Positions 10,656 through 23,200 of a DNA stretch of 64,000 nt are shown here, piece by piece. The position numbers were made by a program, and so were the translations under genes. Position 1 is the stretch's first letter, and each line of letters opens with the position of its first letter. Below the pieces are notes generated by a model. That model was not told where the DNA came from. It ran no database searches and saw nothing but the letters and a program-made list of their open reading frames with translations. This DNA is from Tilletia caries (lineage: Eukaryota; Basidiomycota; Exobasidiomycetes; Tilletiales; Tilletiaceae), in NCBI GenBank assembly GCA_032718865.1, contig JALUTQ010000033.1:186001-250000 (forward strand), read 5' to 3'.

Positions 10656-11830
10656 ATGACAAGTACCTCATACAAGTTGCGTGAAGGCATCGCGCCCCTG
10701 CTCGGCCCCAACTACCGACTGTGAGCGGAGCGCGTCAAGACAGTTCTACGATCCCACGGCTACTGGTCCGCCGTTGCGCCCGGGACACCACCCGGTGAGG
10801 GGGCAGCGGCGCAGGAGCTCAAGGATTGGACGACGGCCAACGCGAAGGCATACGGATGCATCTTCTTGACGACAAGCGACGAGATCCAGACGGACCTGGC
10901 TCGACTCGGCACGGAGGACGGGAAGGTCCTTTGGGACTACCTCCGGGACGAGTATCGAAGCACTTCGGTGGAGGCAAGACTCCAGCTCAAGAGCGAGCTC
11001 CTCGACGCGCTGACGGCCCCCAAGGAATCAATGCGCGACCACATCGGACAGCTTGCTGGTCTCTACGAGCAGCTGCTCCAGATCGGCAAGCCGGTAGACG
11101 AGGAGGAGCGATGCATCGAGCTGCTCTGGAGCCTTCCGTCCGCCTACCGAGGCTTCAAGTGGAGCGCCAGCGCGACAACGTCGTGGACGGAGCTCAGGTC
11201 CAAGATCTTAGAGGCGGAACGGTCCCTCAAGCGTGAGGATGAGAAGGAAGCCAAGACCCGACAGGACGCTGCCTTCGCGGTCTACCACGCGCCCAGCCCT
11301 GCAAAGAGCAGCGGCAAAGGAGGCACTCCGTCGAGCAGGTACGGAGGCGCTTCAAAGGATGGAGATCCTTTCGGCGGAGCATGCTGGCTCTGCAAGCAGA
11401 AGGGCCATCGGTTCACCGACTGCCCTCCCATCAACTCGGCGCAAGATTTCGTCAGCACGAAAGTTGACGCCAAGAAGCACCAAGACACCGCGGCTATGGC
11501 ACGAGAAGCCAAGCCGAAGGCTACGGACAACCCCGCCGACGTTGACTTTGCGTGTGTGGTGGGTGCCCCCAGCACGACGGCTGGCCAATTCATCCTCGAC
11601 ACCGGCAGCTCCAGGCACATCGTCGCCAACTCATCCGGCCTCACCAACTATCGGGCCGCCTATCCGGACGCGGGCATCAAGTGCGCAAACGGCGGTCTTA
11701 TGCCAGTCGCAGGATACGGGGAGCTCCTCGTCACGACGCAAGCTGGCCTCAATATCGAGCTGAAGGACGTCGCTCATTGTCCCTCCGCCATCGGGAACCT
11801 CATCGGCGGTAAGCGCCTCACCAAGAGCGG
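10656..11830 (+). pseudogene. gag: copia gag-protease, one stop and frameshift
   Basis: ATG at 10656 opens MTSTSYKLREG. After the TGA at 10722 (expected Trp) the same frame continues through a UBN2-type gag (WTTANAKAYGCIFL, then DYLRDEY). A zinc knuckle CWLCKQKGHRFTDC follows. The aspartic protease motif FILDTGSSRH lies near 11593. The frame is lost near 11830, where one base appears to be missing; the downstream pol frame picks up the same alignment. It packages the element's RNA and processes the polyprotein in the family. The internal stop probably abolishes full-length Gag from this copy. Confidence 0.85.
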
Positions 11831-14252
11831 CTGCACATCGCGTTCGACAACACGTCCGCGGTCGAGACCATCAGCGCATCCGGCCAAGTCCTCATGAAGG
11901 CATCAGTCGTCGGCCAGAACTGCGTCGTTCCGCTGGAGCCAGTTACGACAGACTCGGTGATGATGGTGTCGGACACGAGCGGTGATCCGAACACCATGCA
12001 TTGGCACCGATGCGCCGGCCACAATGGCGAATCTACCTTGCAGGCCCTGGCGGCAAAAGGGACCATCACCGGCATGCCCAAGACGCTCGGTCCGCTCGGG
12101 TTCTGCTCCGACTGCGCCGAAGGCAAGATCGCAAGGAGCAAGCACCCGCGCATAGCAATCGGTGAGCGCGAACACCGTCCGCTTAGCAGGATCCACATTG
12201 ACCCTTTTGGCCCTGTGAATCTGAAGGATGGGCAGGCACTGGGCGGCGCGAAGTACGGGCTCATCATCACCGATGAGGCGAGTCATCACGTCTGGGTCTC
12301 AACTATGCAGTACAAGTCAGAGGCTGCAGGGATTCTCAAGGCCTTCCACGCCCAGGCGCTGACTCGCTACCCGGAGAAGCCCATCAGCCGGATTCGCACG
12401 GACAACGCGTCGGAGCTCAACTCGGCAGAGCTGTTGGAATATTGGGCTCGGCACGGGGTCCAGGTGGAACCATCGCCACGCTATGCGCCGCAGAGCAACG
12501 GGGTGGCGGAGAGGGCGGTGCGGACAATCACCGAGATGTGTAGAACGATGTTGATTGCAGCAAATCTACCAGCATCATTTTGGCCCGCAGCCGTACGAAC
12601 AGCAGCATACGTGAAGAACAGAGTGCCGGCGACAGGATTGAAGAAGGGGGAGACGCCTTATGAGGCATCGCATGGACGTCCGCCCAAGCCGGAGCGTCTC
12701 AGAATGTTCGGATGCATTGCATGGGCCAAGATTCCTGAGGTACACAGGACGGGCAAGTTCAGCACGAAGGCCATGCCCTGCATCTACCTCGGTCCGGCCT
12801 TCACCAATGCGTCCAGACTGTGGGACCCCATCTCGAAGAAGGAGATGATCGAGCACTCGGTGGTGTTCGACGAAGAAGGAAAGGCAGGCACGCTGCTCGA
12901 GAAGGAGCAGAGTCGCCAACACGAGCAGCAAGTTGAGCTGCTCAGAGCACTCAGTCTCACCGGCGACGACGAGCAAGCAGGGCGCGTCGACAGGGAGCCA
13001 GTGCGGATGGGAGGTCGAGTGGAGGGTGCAGAAGGCGTCCGATCAGCGATGCAGGCTGTTTTGGACCACGACGCTGCGCCAGAGGGAGCTCGCGAGGCGA
13101 TGGAGCGAGCAGCTCGCGGAGAACCGGTTGCCCTTGACGAGATGGCCCGGATCGCAAGGCTGCTGGCCGATCTCCATCACCAACTCGCGACACAGGGAGT
13201 AGACAGAGCCGGCGAGCGTGGTCAGGGAACCGTGCAAGAGGGGACTGTCGGACGAAGGAGTGCGAGGATTGCGGGGCTGCCGGCATTGGAGGTGTCTCTG
13301 CCGCCCGCCAGTCGCAAGCGCAAGGAGCCCGAAGGCGCGTACGCGATTGGTACATGCTTCGTCGTCATGGAGCCAAGCGAGGTCCCATACGACGATCCCT
13401 GGTCGGTCGCGGAGGCTACGCGACGAGCGGACAGCAAGCTCTGGCTCGAGTCCATGCAGAAGGAGCTCAGGTCACACGACGCGCGCGGGACGTGGGAGAT
13501 CGTCACGGCGCCTCTCGGAGCCAACCTGATCAGCGCGAAGTGGGTCTTCCGGATCAAGAGAAACGGTGACAACACGATCCAGAAGTACAAATCAAGACTG
13601 GTCGCACGGGGCTTCACTCAGGTACAAGGCGTCGATTTCGAGGAGACGTTCGCTCCGACTTCTCGCCTGCAGATCCTCCGCCTGTTCTGTGCACTCGTTG
13701 CTGTGCTGGACATGGATCTGCATCAGATCGACTTCGAGACAGCCTACCTTAATGCCAACCTGACTCACGACATCTACATGCTGCCCCCCAACGGAGTCGA
13801 GCTCGAGCCCCATCAGGTCCTTAAGCTCCGCCGAGCTCTGTACGGCCTGAAGCAGTCGGCGCATGACTGGTACGCCGTTCTGCGAGACTCCTTGAAGACG
13901 ATCGGGTTCGAGCAGTGCGCGCTTGACCCGACCATCCACGTTCGCGGGTCGGGAAGCAATCATGCTCAAGGGAGCGTTGACGGCATGCGGACAGCTCATT
14001 GGGACGATCACGGTGCATTGCGACAACCAGGCGGCAATCCAGTTGGTTAAGAACCCTGGATCTCATCACAACCGCAGCAAGCACATCGACATCGTTCACC
14101 ATTGGATTCGAGACCAGACGCAACTGGGGGCGTTCGCTTTCGAGTACATCCCGACAGACCTCAACCCCGCCGATGCCTTCACCAAGTCACTCGGCGCCGT
14201 CAAGCACTACCAACATGCGGAACGTATCGGATTGGAATTGCGCAGGGAGTGA
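11831..14252 (+). pseudogene. pol: copia integrase-RT-RNase H, RT core deleted
   Basis: Open from 11894 in the main frame. Order: pre-integrase HHCC zinc finger (HWHRCAGH, then CSDC), integrase core with Asp in IHIDPFG, Asp in RTDNASE and Glu in NGVAERAVR, then RT (WVFRIKRNGD, SRLVARGFTQ, ETAYLNANL, LYGLKQSAHDWY). At about 13945 the RT frame jumps into the C-terminal half of RNase H (REAIMLKGAL, HCDNQAAIQL, KHIDIVHHWI, ending ELRRE at 14252) in another frame. The deleted part should contain the YVDD catalytic motif and the RNase H start. Any movement would depend on a complete relative. Confidence 0.9.
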
Positions 14253-14304
14253 AGGATTGGAAGACAGGAACAGACAGGAGGCAGGAGACTACGCAGAGAG
14301 GGAG

Positions 14305-14408
14305 TGTGAAGTGGAGGTCCGGACCGGACTACCGTGGGTGCTGCGTGTCCCTTTTTCCCTTCATGTAAAACCTCTTCCTGTCAATGAGAACCACCATCAG
14401 TTTCCACA
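14305..14408 (+). repeat. 3' LTR of copia element
   Basis: Same length and ends as the 5' LTR, one mismatch, preceded by the purine tract and followed by the GAAAG duplication. Confidence 0.93.
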
Positions 14409-15498
14409 GAAAGTCAGAAGGCCAACGTCAATGGCAGAGGGAACGAAGCAAGTATACATCAGACTTCCGACGGTAACGATGTTCTCTGCCTTGATCGCTT
14501 TGGCAGGCATCCTGGACCCTGCTTCAAGTTCTGCAGCAGAAGGAATCGGCACCAAGATACGATGAATACGAAGCGATTGAAGGAAGATCATTTTGACAGC
14601 AGGACGATCGGCCGCCGCGGCTAAAACAGTTCGTATCATCAAGCTTCCAGGTCGGGGGTCGTAGGCGTCAGATTCCATATGCCCAGGGGACCACGGATGG
14701 CTCGGTATAGCTTCGTGATCTCACGCTTGCGAACGGGAGGATACGGTCGCCGAAAGCTCAATAGCTTGCGAACACTCGACGGGAGAGACGCCTTCGAAAC
14801 AGCCGCTAACCGTCTGGACCGGAAGGAGGGCCCGAGGGTACGGTCACTGGCCGTCGCCCGTCTCTGTGAGTGGACACCTTGGGGCGGGAGAGGCAGTGAC
14901 TTTAGAATGGAATTTCAAGGTGAGTATCTCAATGGTCGGGAACAGGGGGTCGAAGGATCTGGACGATATTGGCGCGATTGTTTGACTTGCTGCTGAACCT
15001 GCCCTTTCCCCTCTTCACAAAGTGAAATCATCATGAGAACGTCGCTATCTGCCGAGAGCAGCCGTGACTCGGCAGCACCGGCACTCACAGGACGCGGAAG
15101 GAGCTCCTCCTTTCGATGAACGCAGTGAAAAGTGGGCGTCGGCAATGACTAATGACCCTCCACAACTGCGCACCTCACGCATTCAAATGAACCGCACTTC
15201 GGACAGCTGACAGTCTTTGTTGACCAATTTCCAAAAGAGGCGACGTGAAATCTCTGAGTTAGCGCTCACTTTCCCGATCACAATTGGACGCGGATCGATA
15301 ACGGACTTTAGCGCTGTGGCCCTTGCTATCTCCGGCCTCCCGACACATGGCCCTGGCGAATGAGTGAAGCCAGCTGCCAGGATATACATAAGCAGGAGCA
15401 GGAGCAACGATTGGAGGGCGATGCTGAAAAGATGGAGTGGCCATAAGGAAGAGCAGACCCGTTTCCCTGAAATCGAAGACTAACTTCGCGGCGGACGC
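14409..15498. other. No firm gene
   Basis: A 45-codon frame at 14431-14565 (MAEGTKQVY...) and a frame at 14679-14996 ending near a GTGAGTATC donor are the only candidates, neither with a recognisable domain. The copia insertion may have split a gene here, but the reconstructed empty site gives no continuous frame. Confidence 0.35.
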
Positions 15499-15551
15499 AC
15501 ACCACCACAACCACCACCATCACCACCACCACCACCACCACCACCACCACC
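15499..15551. repeat. (CAC)n microsatellite
   Basis: About 17 CAC/CCA units with two interruptions. The poly-His and poly-Val translations through it are artefacts. Confidence 0.9.
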
Positions 15552-15599
15552 GACGTCCTGCGCCTCGCCTCTCGACGTTTCCAACCCCATGTGGGTCTC

Positions 15600-17013
15600 A
15601 CCGTGCGGTCTCGCCCGCCTTTCCTGCTCCCCACCTCTCTCCCGGTATGTACTGCTCACCCCCCTCTCTCCCTGTCGGTCCATCTCTCGCTACTCTACTG
15701 TCGCCTCTCTCCTCCTCCCCTCCCCTCTAGCAATCTCTTCACCCACGCCAGCTCTGCTCCGCGCTTACCCTTGCTCGCCATCGACACCTCCTGAGTCGGT
15801 TCCGCGCCCTCCGGCTCCTCTCTCTCACCCGGTTCCTCGACCTTTCACATTCGGGGCGCTCACACACTCGCCTCCGACGCCCCCTGAGCCGGCCTCGCCT
15901 CCTTCCTCCGACCCTGTCACTCTCGCCCCCATCCTCCTCCCTTTCCCTTCTCTCCCTCTCCCTCTCCTTCCACACCAACCTTCGAGCTCGTTCCTAGTGA
16001 ACCACACATCGTTCCTCGCGAACCCTACCATGTTCCATCGGAACCAGATCCTCTTACCTTACTCCAGCACCCCTTCACTTCAGCTTTCCTCTCCCCGCTT
16101 TCCTCCCCTTACAGTCGCCTCTACTCGTCCCCGCCTCGATGATAACCGCTTGTGCGCTTCTCTCTCTGATTCCACTCGTAATTCCACATTGTTGACACGC
16201 TATCCCATCGTCTCGACACCTCAGCCCTCAGCCTTCGTTCTCTCCAGGTCCTATCTACCGGTCCCTGAATCTCCTCAGCTCGCGCTCCTTTCTTACCTTC
16301 TCTCTTTTCTTTCCTCCTCTTCACTATCCCCCTATCTCTGCTTCCATTCGTCTCATGTTCCATCCGGCCCACATGCCGTCTCAGAACGATCCAGACCCGA
16401 CTCTCTCCGTAAGCTGAACATGTTTCGGACTGTGTTTCACCTCCTTGACTCTGCTTTCCCTCCCACAGCTCTAATATCTCTACCCCTCCTTCTCCTCTCC
16501 CCACAGCCAACTTTTCTTCCCTCTCATCGACCTCGTCTCTCAAACTCGCCCCTCTTCAATCTCCACGCAGTCACTTTCACACTCCTCACCTCCCGCTTGG
16601 CCCAAGACCACTTTCCCTTCTTCCTTACCCATTCGCAGCCCCACCACCCCCCTTCCAGACCTTGCCCTTCCTACTTACCCGAACCGCAAGGCTTGACCCG
16701 TATCTCGCCGACAACTTGCCACCGGTTGCTACCTCTGGCACTTCCTCCGTCCTCCTCACTCCGATCACACCGTCTCGCCCAACCCGACTGTCGGACTCAC
16801 CGCCCGCGTACTCTCCTTTTCACAAGCAACCAGCCCCCCTTACCCGGAGACTCGGTACGCAGCTCCCCTCTCACCGCATCATGGCCCTACTCCTATATAA
16901 TCTCGTTCCCACTAACAATGGTCTCTCTCTCTCCCTCACTTCTTCTTACTCACCCCACACCCCCCCCCCCCCCCTCCTCTCTCACGCCGCTCGCCTACTC
17001 GCCCTTCTTCACC
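15600..17013. other. Pyrimidine-rich tract upstream of LINE
   Basis: About 1.4 kb of strongly C+T-biased plus strand that gives a long but low-complexity Pro/Ser/Leu frame. It may be the 5' untranslated region of the LINE or a separate low-complexity block. I see no domain in any frame. A C-run near 16964-16977 marks the boundary to more ordinary sequence. Confidence 0.4.
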
Positions 17014-17212
17014 ATGGCCACTCCTTTCTTCTTCCCTCCCCCTCCTCTGGACGCCACCGCCGGCTTCACGCCTTCTCAGGCCATCACCGTCGGCGGCACC
17101 CAATCTCAGGGCGATGAGCTTCCTCCCTCTCCTACGCTTCCGTCTGCACCTCTTGTGGGCGCAACCCACACCGCTCTCGACGACGACCTCGCCGAGTACG
17201 AAGACCCTACAA

Positions 17213-17983
17213 TAAGGAAGAGCACGGAGTGCCCCGGAATTTCCGCACTCCGGGGAGGACCTCCGCAGCAATTCCGGGGCCTCTCAGGGCATTCCGCATT
17301 CCGGTTAAATTACTCTTCTTTCGGGCGCAGAGCTCCGTATTCCGGGGAAAGATTCAAATTCGTACATCTGGAATTCCGGCTTCCGTCAAAATTTAGGCTT
17401 TAATCAATTTTCGATTCCGCATTCCGCAGCTCCCGGAATGCGGAATTTCGCCGGATTCCGGGACTCTCCTCCGCAGTCGCAAGATCATATGAAAACGAGT
17501 CGACCCCTTTCTAAATCGGCTTTGTACTCGTCCACAGTCTACATTGAAGCTCTGCATTGGCCATTTGATGCCTCACTCGCGTCAATTTGCTCCTCTTCAA
17601 GCCTCATGAGTCCTGTTGAGACCACAAGACTGGGTCTCCTCATATGTGAAACTCGCCGGAGAGTCTCATTGATAAATGAAACCCCGAATGAGACCCCACA
17701 TCACGTGACCCCCCGGAATCTCCCGGAATCCGGCGGAATTTCGGGAGAATGAGCTTGTCTGACCACAGATTCCGCATTCCGCAAGAAAAGTTACGGCCAA
17801 AGCAAGATCTATTCCGCATTCCGGCTGAGCGGTACCAGGAAATTCCGGCTTCCTGCTTAAAAGGACTAAACTGACAAAAATTGAAAATTAGCATTCCGGG
17901 TTCCGGGTACCGCCAGAACTCTGCCCGGAGTGCCCCGGAATTCCTGCAAACCCATTCCGGGGTCTACTCCGTGCTCTTCCTTA
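17213..17983. mobile_element. Non-autonomous hAT element (771 bp) inside LINE
   Basis: The termini are perfect 18-bp inverted repeats TAAGGAAGAGCACGGAGT, fitting the hAT end consensus YARNG. Flanks are 8-bp near-duplications CCCTACAA (17205-17212) and CCCTACAT (17984-17991), the 8-bp size typical of hAT. The subterminal 250 bp on each side is packed with ATTCCG/CCGGAAT motifs in both orientations, and the centre carries GAGACC/GGTCTC-type motifs. No transposase is encoded. It interrupts the 5' region of the LINE, so it inserted after it. Confidence 0.8.
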
Positions 17984-18209
17984 CCCTACATATCCATTAT
18001 CCTGGTCACCCGGCTTCGGCTCTCCCGCTTCCGGCTCCTATTGGCACCACCCCCGCTACTCTTGAGGACGATCTCATTGACTACGACGAACAATGCACCC
18101 CGGTCACCCGGCAACGAAAGTCCCTCTCCCTTCGAGCCCCGCTCCGACACACCGCAGCGACTCCACGACCTCGTCATCGCACCTTCTTGGCGGAACACAG
18201 GACACCATC

Positions 18210-20081
18210 ATGGATGAAGACCAAGATTTCATCGCCCCAGACACCCAGCCCGTCATCCCTAACTCTCAACTCCCCGACGAGGCGGCCACCCTCTCCCAGG
18301 AAGTCGCTGGCCTTGGTCCCCCTAGCTCCTCACCCGTGGATCGTTACCTCAACCGCCCCGCCGAAGGTACCTACGCTGAAATCGACGATGACGACGAAGA
18401 TTACACAGACGGCGATCAAGACGATGCGATTTCTTCCTCCTCTGCTGAGCCCGAGGCAACTCCCCCTCCCGCTCTCGTCCCTCAGATCCCTCCTCCCAGC
18501 GTCAGCGGCCTGGAGGCTATATCTTTCTTCCGCTCGCGTAGGGGACGACACCCCCTCTGCGACCCTTTCACCATTCGCGCCGCCGCCGGGGCCTACGGGG
18601 GAATCCCTCTGGGCGCCTGTCGATATTTCCTTCCCACGTGGTGGAAACACAACAACGACGCCCACCTCCAATGGGCGGAGGACGCCTTTGAGGAGGCCCT
18701 CACCCAACGCTTCGCCACCTTCCCCATGCCTCGTGAATTCACCACCTTCTTTCACACTCAGGGCAGTGAGGCACGGCAGAAGGCCGTTGACGTCTACACG
18801 GCTCACACTGAGCTCCATTTGGCCCTCGTTGACTCTTCCCTGGTCCTTCCCGGGAACGACTCGTTCAGTCACGCCGTCCTCTCCCCTCCCAAGGCTGGTC
18901 TGGCCATCTCCCCGCGGTATATACCCTGCCGGGTCCGCTTCGACGCCAATACTACCAGCGATGAGGCCAAGGCCGCCCTCCTTCACACCTTCTCCAACAT
19001 CCACACCGCCTACGTCGTGGAAGCCTGGGAACTCGTTCGGCGCCGCCCTAACGGCCTCGTCTTCAAACACGAGATCATATTCCTCGTCATGGTACCCGTC
19101 CCCCCCCTTGGACCTCGCGCCCCAGACGCGCCTCCATACACAGGCATGGGATCATCAACGCGCTGGGATCCCTGCCTTTGCCTTCCAAATTGGCACCGCC
19201 GGCGTACAGATCGACTTCCCCTTCCGGCCGAAACACTGCTGGGGTTGCAAAGGTTTCTCTATTGCTTTCCACCGCACGGAAATGTGCGTCAACGCGTCTG
19301 TCCCCTGTGGTCTGTGCCAAAAACGCGACCACTCCGGCATTGCCTGCCCCCGGAAAACAACGCACGCAAACCTTGGGTTGCTCAACACCCCCCCCCCCCC
19401 CCACAGCCGGCTCCTGTCCTCCCCAGTCATTTCTCCTTCCCCGAAGCACCCGAGATCCTTGGTTCCGACCCTGCGGTTCAGACTCAGCAACACCCCACCC
19501 CGACGCCTCCTGTCACCTCACACACAGCCCCCGGCGCGCACCCCTCTGGTTCGACGAACAACCCCTCCGCTTTCAGCTACGCGTCCTTCGTCCAAGGCAC
19601 CCCCGGGCCACACCCTACTCCTACCGGTTCGTCCTCCTCAGTGGAACCCCCTACACTCGTCCAGTCGGCTCCACACTCCTCAACCCCCACGGCGGCAAAC
19701 ACTCGTCCCTCCGGGTCGAAGCCCCGTGGCAGCAAGCGACCCTCTTCCGCTGGCACGACGACCTCGCCCTCTTTATCTCGTGTCACACCCTCCAGTGCCA
19801 CTACCTCTTCCTCCTCGATGGGCACACACCCCCCCATCACAACCCCCCGCTCCCCGGCCAAGAAAATGCCTAAGGGCAAGAAGAAGGCGACTGACGGGCT
19901 CGTCCAAACCTCACTCACCTTCGCCCGCCCGGCTACCTCTGCCACTTTCTCATTCACCAGCTCCACTGTCGCGTCCTCATCCGCCGCAACCTTGGAACCC
20001 ACTACCCCCACCACCACGTCCACCACAGCCCCCTCTACCCCCTCCTCTGCCGCATCCAAGCGGTCTCGTATCATCCGATGA
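18210..20081 (+). pseudogene. LINE ORF1 (gag-like), two frameshifts
   Basis: Starts MDEDQDF (an in-frame ATG also lies at 18093). The N-terminal acidic region is followed by a central domain (RFDANTTSDEAKAALLH...). Near 19140 the frame shifts to one encoding two cysteine knuckles, CWGCKGFSIAFHRTEMC and CGLCQKRDHSGIAC, and at the C15 run (19388-19402) it returns to the first frame. The rest is a Pro/Ser/Thr-rich tail ending KRSRIIR. In LINEs ORF1 binds the element RNA. The homopolymer shift may be replication slippage or a base-calling error. Confidence 0.7.
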
Positions 20082-20274
20082 ATCCCTTCTGCCACTTCCT
20101 CACGATGCTGCACGACACCACTCTTATTCTTCCTGGCTGCCTATCGCTCTTCGTCGCCTCTCTCTCCTTCTCTACACTCTCTTGATAATCCTATCCACTG
20201 CTTCTTCTCGCCTCTCTGGCTTTCATCCACCCACTCGTCTCCTCCTTGCCTCTGTGCCTCTTATCTCCGTCTCT

Positions 20275-23200
20275 ATGCCCGAATCTGATCAGACTTCTTT
20301 TCTCACCTCATCTCCTGTCTCCTCTGTCCTACCACCATCTGCTCTGGAAAGCCTGCAAGTCGTTACACTCAACTGTGGCCCCGGTGGTCTTCGCGCCCGC
20401 CAACGGGAGTTTACCCCTGCCTCCCGCAACCTGCTCGCCACGGCCGACATCATCTGCCTCCAGGAGAGCCGGGTTCGCTCGCCCATTCTCCCCGACCAAC
20501 CCGACCTTCTCCGTGCCTACTTCAACACCCCTCTCCCACCAACCACGCGCGCCCTCCTCACCAACGACTGTAGTATCCTCATCCGCAGCTCCTCCCTCGT
20601 CATAGAGGAATGGGACTTCGGAAAACACTGGGCCTACATTCGCGTGAGTCTGCCACCCCCCCCTCCCTTCTCCTTCTCCCAACCCCTTCCACCGCCTATC
20701 TGCTTCGGCATCTTTTTCATCCACGGCCCCTTCACCCAAGTTGACTGGGCTCCTATCCAGGCAGCTGTCGTCCGCCTTTATCCAAACCCCACACTGCCGT
20801 GCATTTTCGGGGCCGACTGGAACTCCATCCCTGACATCATCTTGGACTCCTCCAATGCCCGACCTACTGGGACCCCCTGGTCCACCCCCGCCACTTTCCT
20901 TTCCCCCCTGCACCTCACTAATGCTTTCCACCTCCTGCACCCCACAGACCCCGGATGGACCTTCTATCGTATTACTCGGGCTGCCGGCGGCCCTGTCCTC
21001 ACTAGCGCTCGCCGCCTCGACAGCATCTTGTGCTCCGGACCTTTCGTCCCCTCCCTCTATACCTCCGCCTCGGTGTTCACATCTTCCGACCACCACGCGG
21101 TATCCGCCTCCTTCGGCCTTCCCAGCACCCCCTCTACACTCTCCGCCTCCGCCACCGACCCTCCGACCGACAGAACCCTCACCTGGGCCCTCCATCCCGG
21201 CCTCTGGCAATCCATCCCCTTCCTTTTGGATGTCCGTGCATTTGCGGCTCGCTACCATCCCACGAACGACTCTCTCCCCCTCACACCACTCCAAGCATGG
21301 AAGCTCCTCTCCGTCACCACCCAATACCACCTTCAAAGCCTCTCGGTCTCCCATGGCGCCACCCAGCGACTCCTCCTCGACGACCTTGCTACAGTGTCGG
21401 CTGCGCTGGTCTCCCTCGACTGTCGCTCCCCTCTTGACATGATGGCTCTCCCCTCCCTCCTGGTTCGCTTCCGCAACGCCCTCGCCGCACTCGATCTCGC
21501 GCTCACGCTCCCTTACGCCTCCCGGCTAGCCGCCGCCGAGCTCCGCCTTTCTTCGTGGCTTTCCAAGGCGTCGGCTTCACCTCGCACCATACCACTTCCA
21601 GCCTTGATGTGCGATGGGCGTCTTTTTGAATCTCCTGACGACAAACTCGCGGCCATCTGCGCCTTCTACACATCGCTATACACACTACCGCCACTCCCCC
21701 ATACCTTTGAAACTGATTGCGCCACTCTTTTCCACCACTTACTCTCTGCTCTCCCTCTCGCCCACACCGATCAGCTCTCGACTCCCTTCACCGCCGACGA
21801 GGTTGCCGACGCCCTCCGCCTCGCCAACCGCAGAGCCTCCCCGGGGCCCGACGGCCTTCCATACCGCGCCTGGTCGGAACTCCTTCCGGTAGCCGGCCCC
21901 CTCTTGGCCTCTCTCGCTAACGCGCTCGGTGCAGGAGCCTCCTTGGAAGTCACCGCTCGCACCATCCTCCTCCCAAAAGCCGGAGACCTCTCAAACCTCG
22001 CCAACTACCGTCCGATCTCCATTAGTAACTCTTATGTACGTACCCTGGCGCGTATGTTGTCTGCCCGCCTGCTCACGGTGGCCTCCTTCCTGTTACCGTG
22101 GAATCAAGCGGCCTTCCTTCCCGGCCGCCACACCACCCTCGTGTCCGGCCTTCTTCAGGGGCTTATCGACACCGCGACGGCGCCGCAGTCACATCCGGCC
22201 GCACCCGCCGCTTTCTTCGTGATCTCTCTCGATCAACGCAAGGCATACGACCGCGTCCGGCACGAATGGCTGTTCGCCTGCTTGCGACGCCTTGGTATCC
22301 TCCTGCTTCTGCTCCTCTCCGCCCTCTACTCATCGGCCTCCACCCGCGTTTCCACTGCGGACGGACTGACCGCAGCCATCCCTTTCCTCTCCGGCGTTTT
22401 ACAAGGCGACCCATCGTCCTGCATCATATACAATCTAACTCTACAACCCTTCCTCGACCTTCTCCGCGCCTGGGGCGTGGGCATCATGGTACCAGGACTC
22501 GGCTCTCTCACCTCCCTCGCCTTCGCCGACGACGTCCTGATCTTCATCGACGCGTCCGTCCGGGGTTTCCAACAATGGCATGCCCTACAATCGGCCCTCG
22601 CCCTCTACGAACGCGCCTCCAACGCACAGATCAACATCGCCAAATCCTCCTTCTGGCTTGTCGGTTCTCCCGCCGACGCCTCCGCAGCCTCCACTCTAGC
22701 TGCTACCATCGCGTCGTATGGCCTCGCCAATCAGGACCACCGAGCTTTTCTCACCCACTTGGGCCACCCCATCACCCTGTGGCCCGGGCCCCCTACAGAC
22801 GCCCTCGTCTCACGACTTGCGGCCATCCGAACCCGCGCACTCTGCTTTCCCACCATAGGAGTAAGTGTCCTGAACCGCGTTCAGAAGTCTAAACAGTTTC
22901 TAACGTCTCGCCTTTGGCATTCCATCTCCCTCGGCGGACTACCTCACAACTTCAATGACCTTTACTTTGCGGCCCTGAACCCCTACCTTTTCGCACCCAC
23001 CCACCCCTACATCTCGCTCGACGACCTTGTGCGCCCCCGCTCGCTCGGCGGCTTCAACCTCCTACATCCAGACCAGATGGCGACCGCGCTGACCATCTCG
23101 TTCCTGCGGAACTGCTTGTCCGATCCCGGTCCTATGGGCCGCTGGCTGCGCTTCGGCCTCACCGCCGAGCTCTTCCACCGCTACTCCACTCCCCCCGCGA

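Larger units (their letters stand above)
10513..14408 (+). mobile_element. Ty1/copia LTR retrotransposon, defective, 3.9 kb
   Basis: Two 104-bp LTRs (10513-10616 and 14305-14408) start TGTG and end CACA. The element is flanked by the direct repeat GAAAG (10508-10512 and 14409-14413), a perfect 5-bp target-site duplication. The LTRs differ at a single base (GGG/GGA). A primer-binding site directly follows the 5' LTR and a purine tract (GCAGAGAGGGAG) precedes the 3' LTR. Gag, protease, integrase, the N-terminal RT region and part of RNase H are readable in copia order (PR-INT-RT-RH). Three lesions are visible: TGA in gag at 10722, a one-base frameshift near 11830, and a deletion around 13945 that removed the RT catalytic core. 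The copy is therefore recent but non-autonomous. Confidence 0.95.

Noticed and set aside
14397..14678. Minus-strand frame possibly cut by the copia insertion
   Set aside because: Rebuilding the empty site without the element gives a stop straight after the junction, so no interrupted gene is shown.
15437..15730. Poly-His and, on the other strand, poly-Val open frames
   Set aside because: Products of the (CAC)n microsatellite.
15589..17403. Long plus-strand open frame
   Set aside because: Low-complexity Pro/Ser/Leu from a C+T-rich strand; no domain, and its end runs into the hAT insertion.
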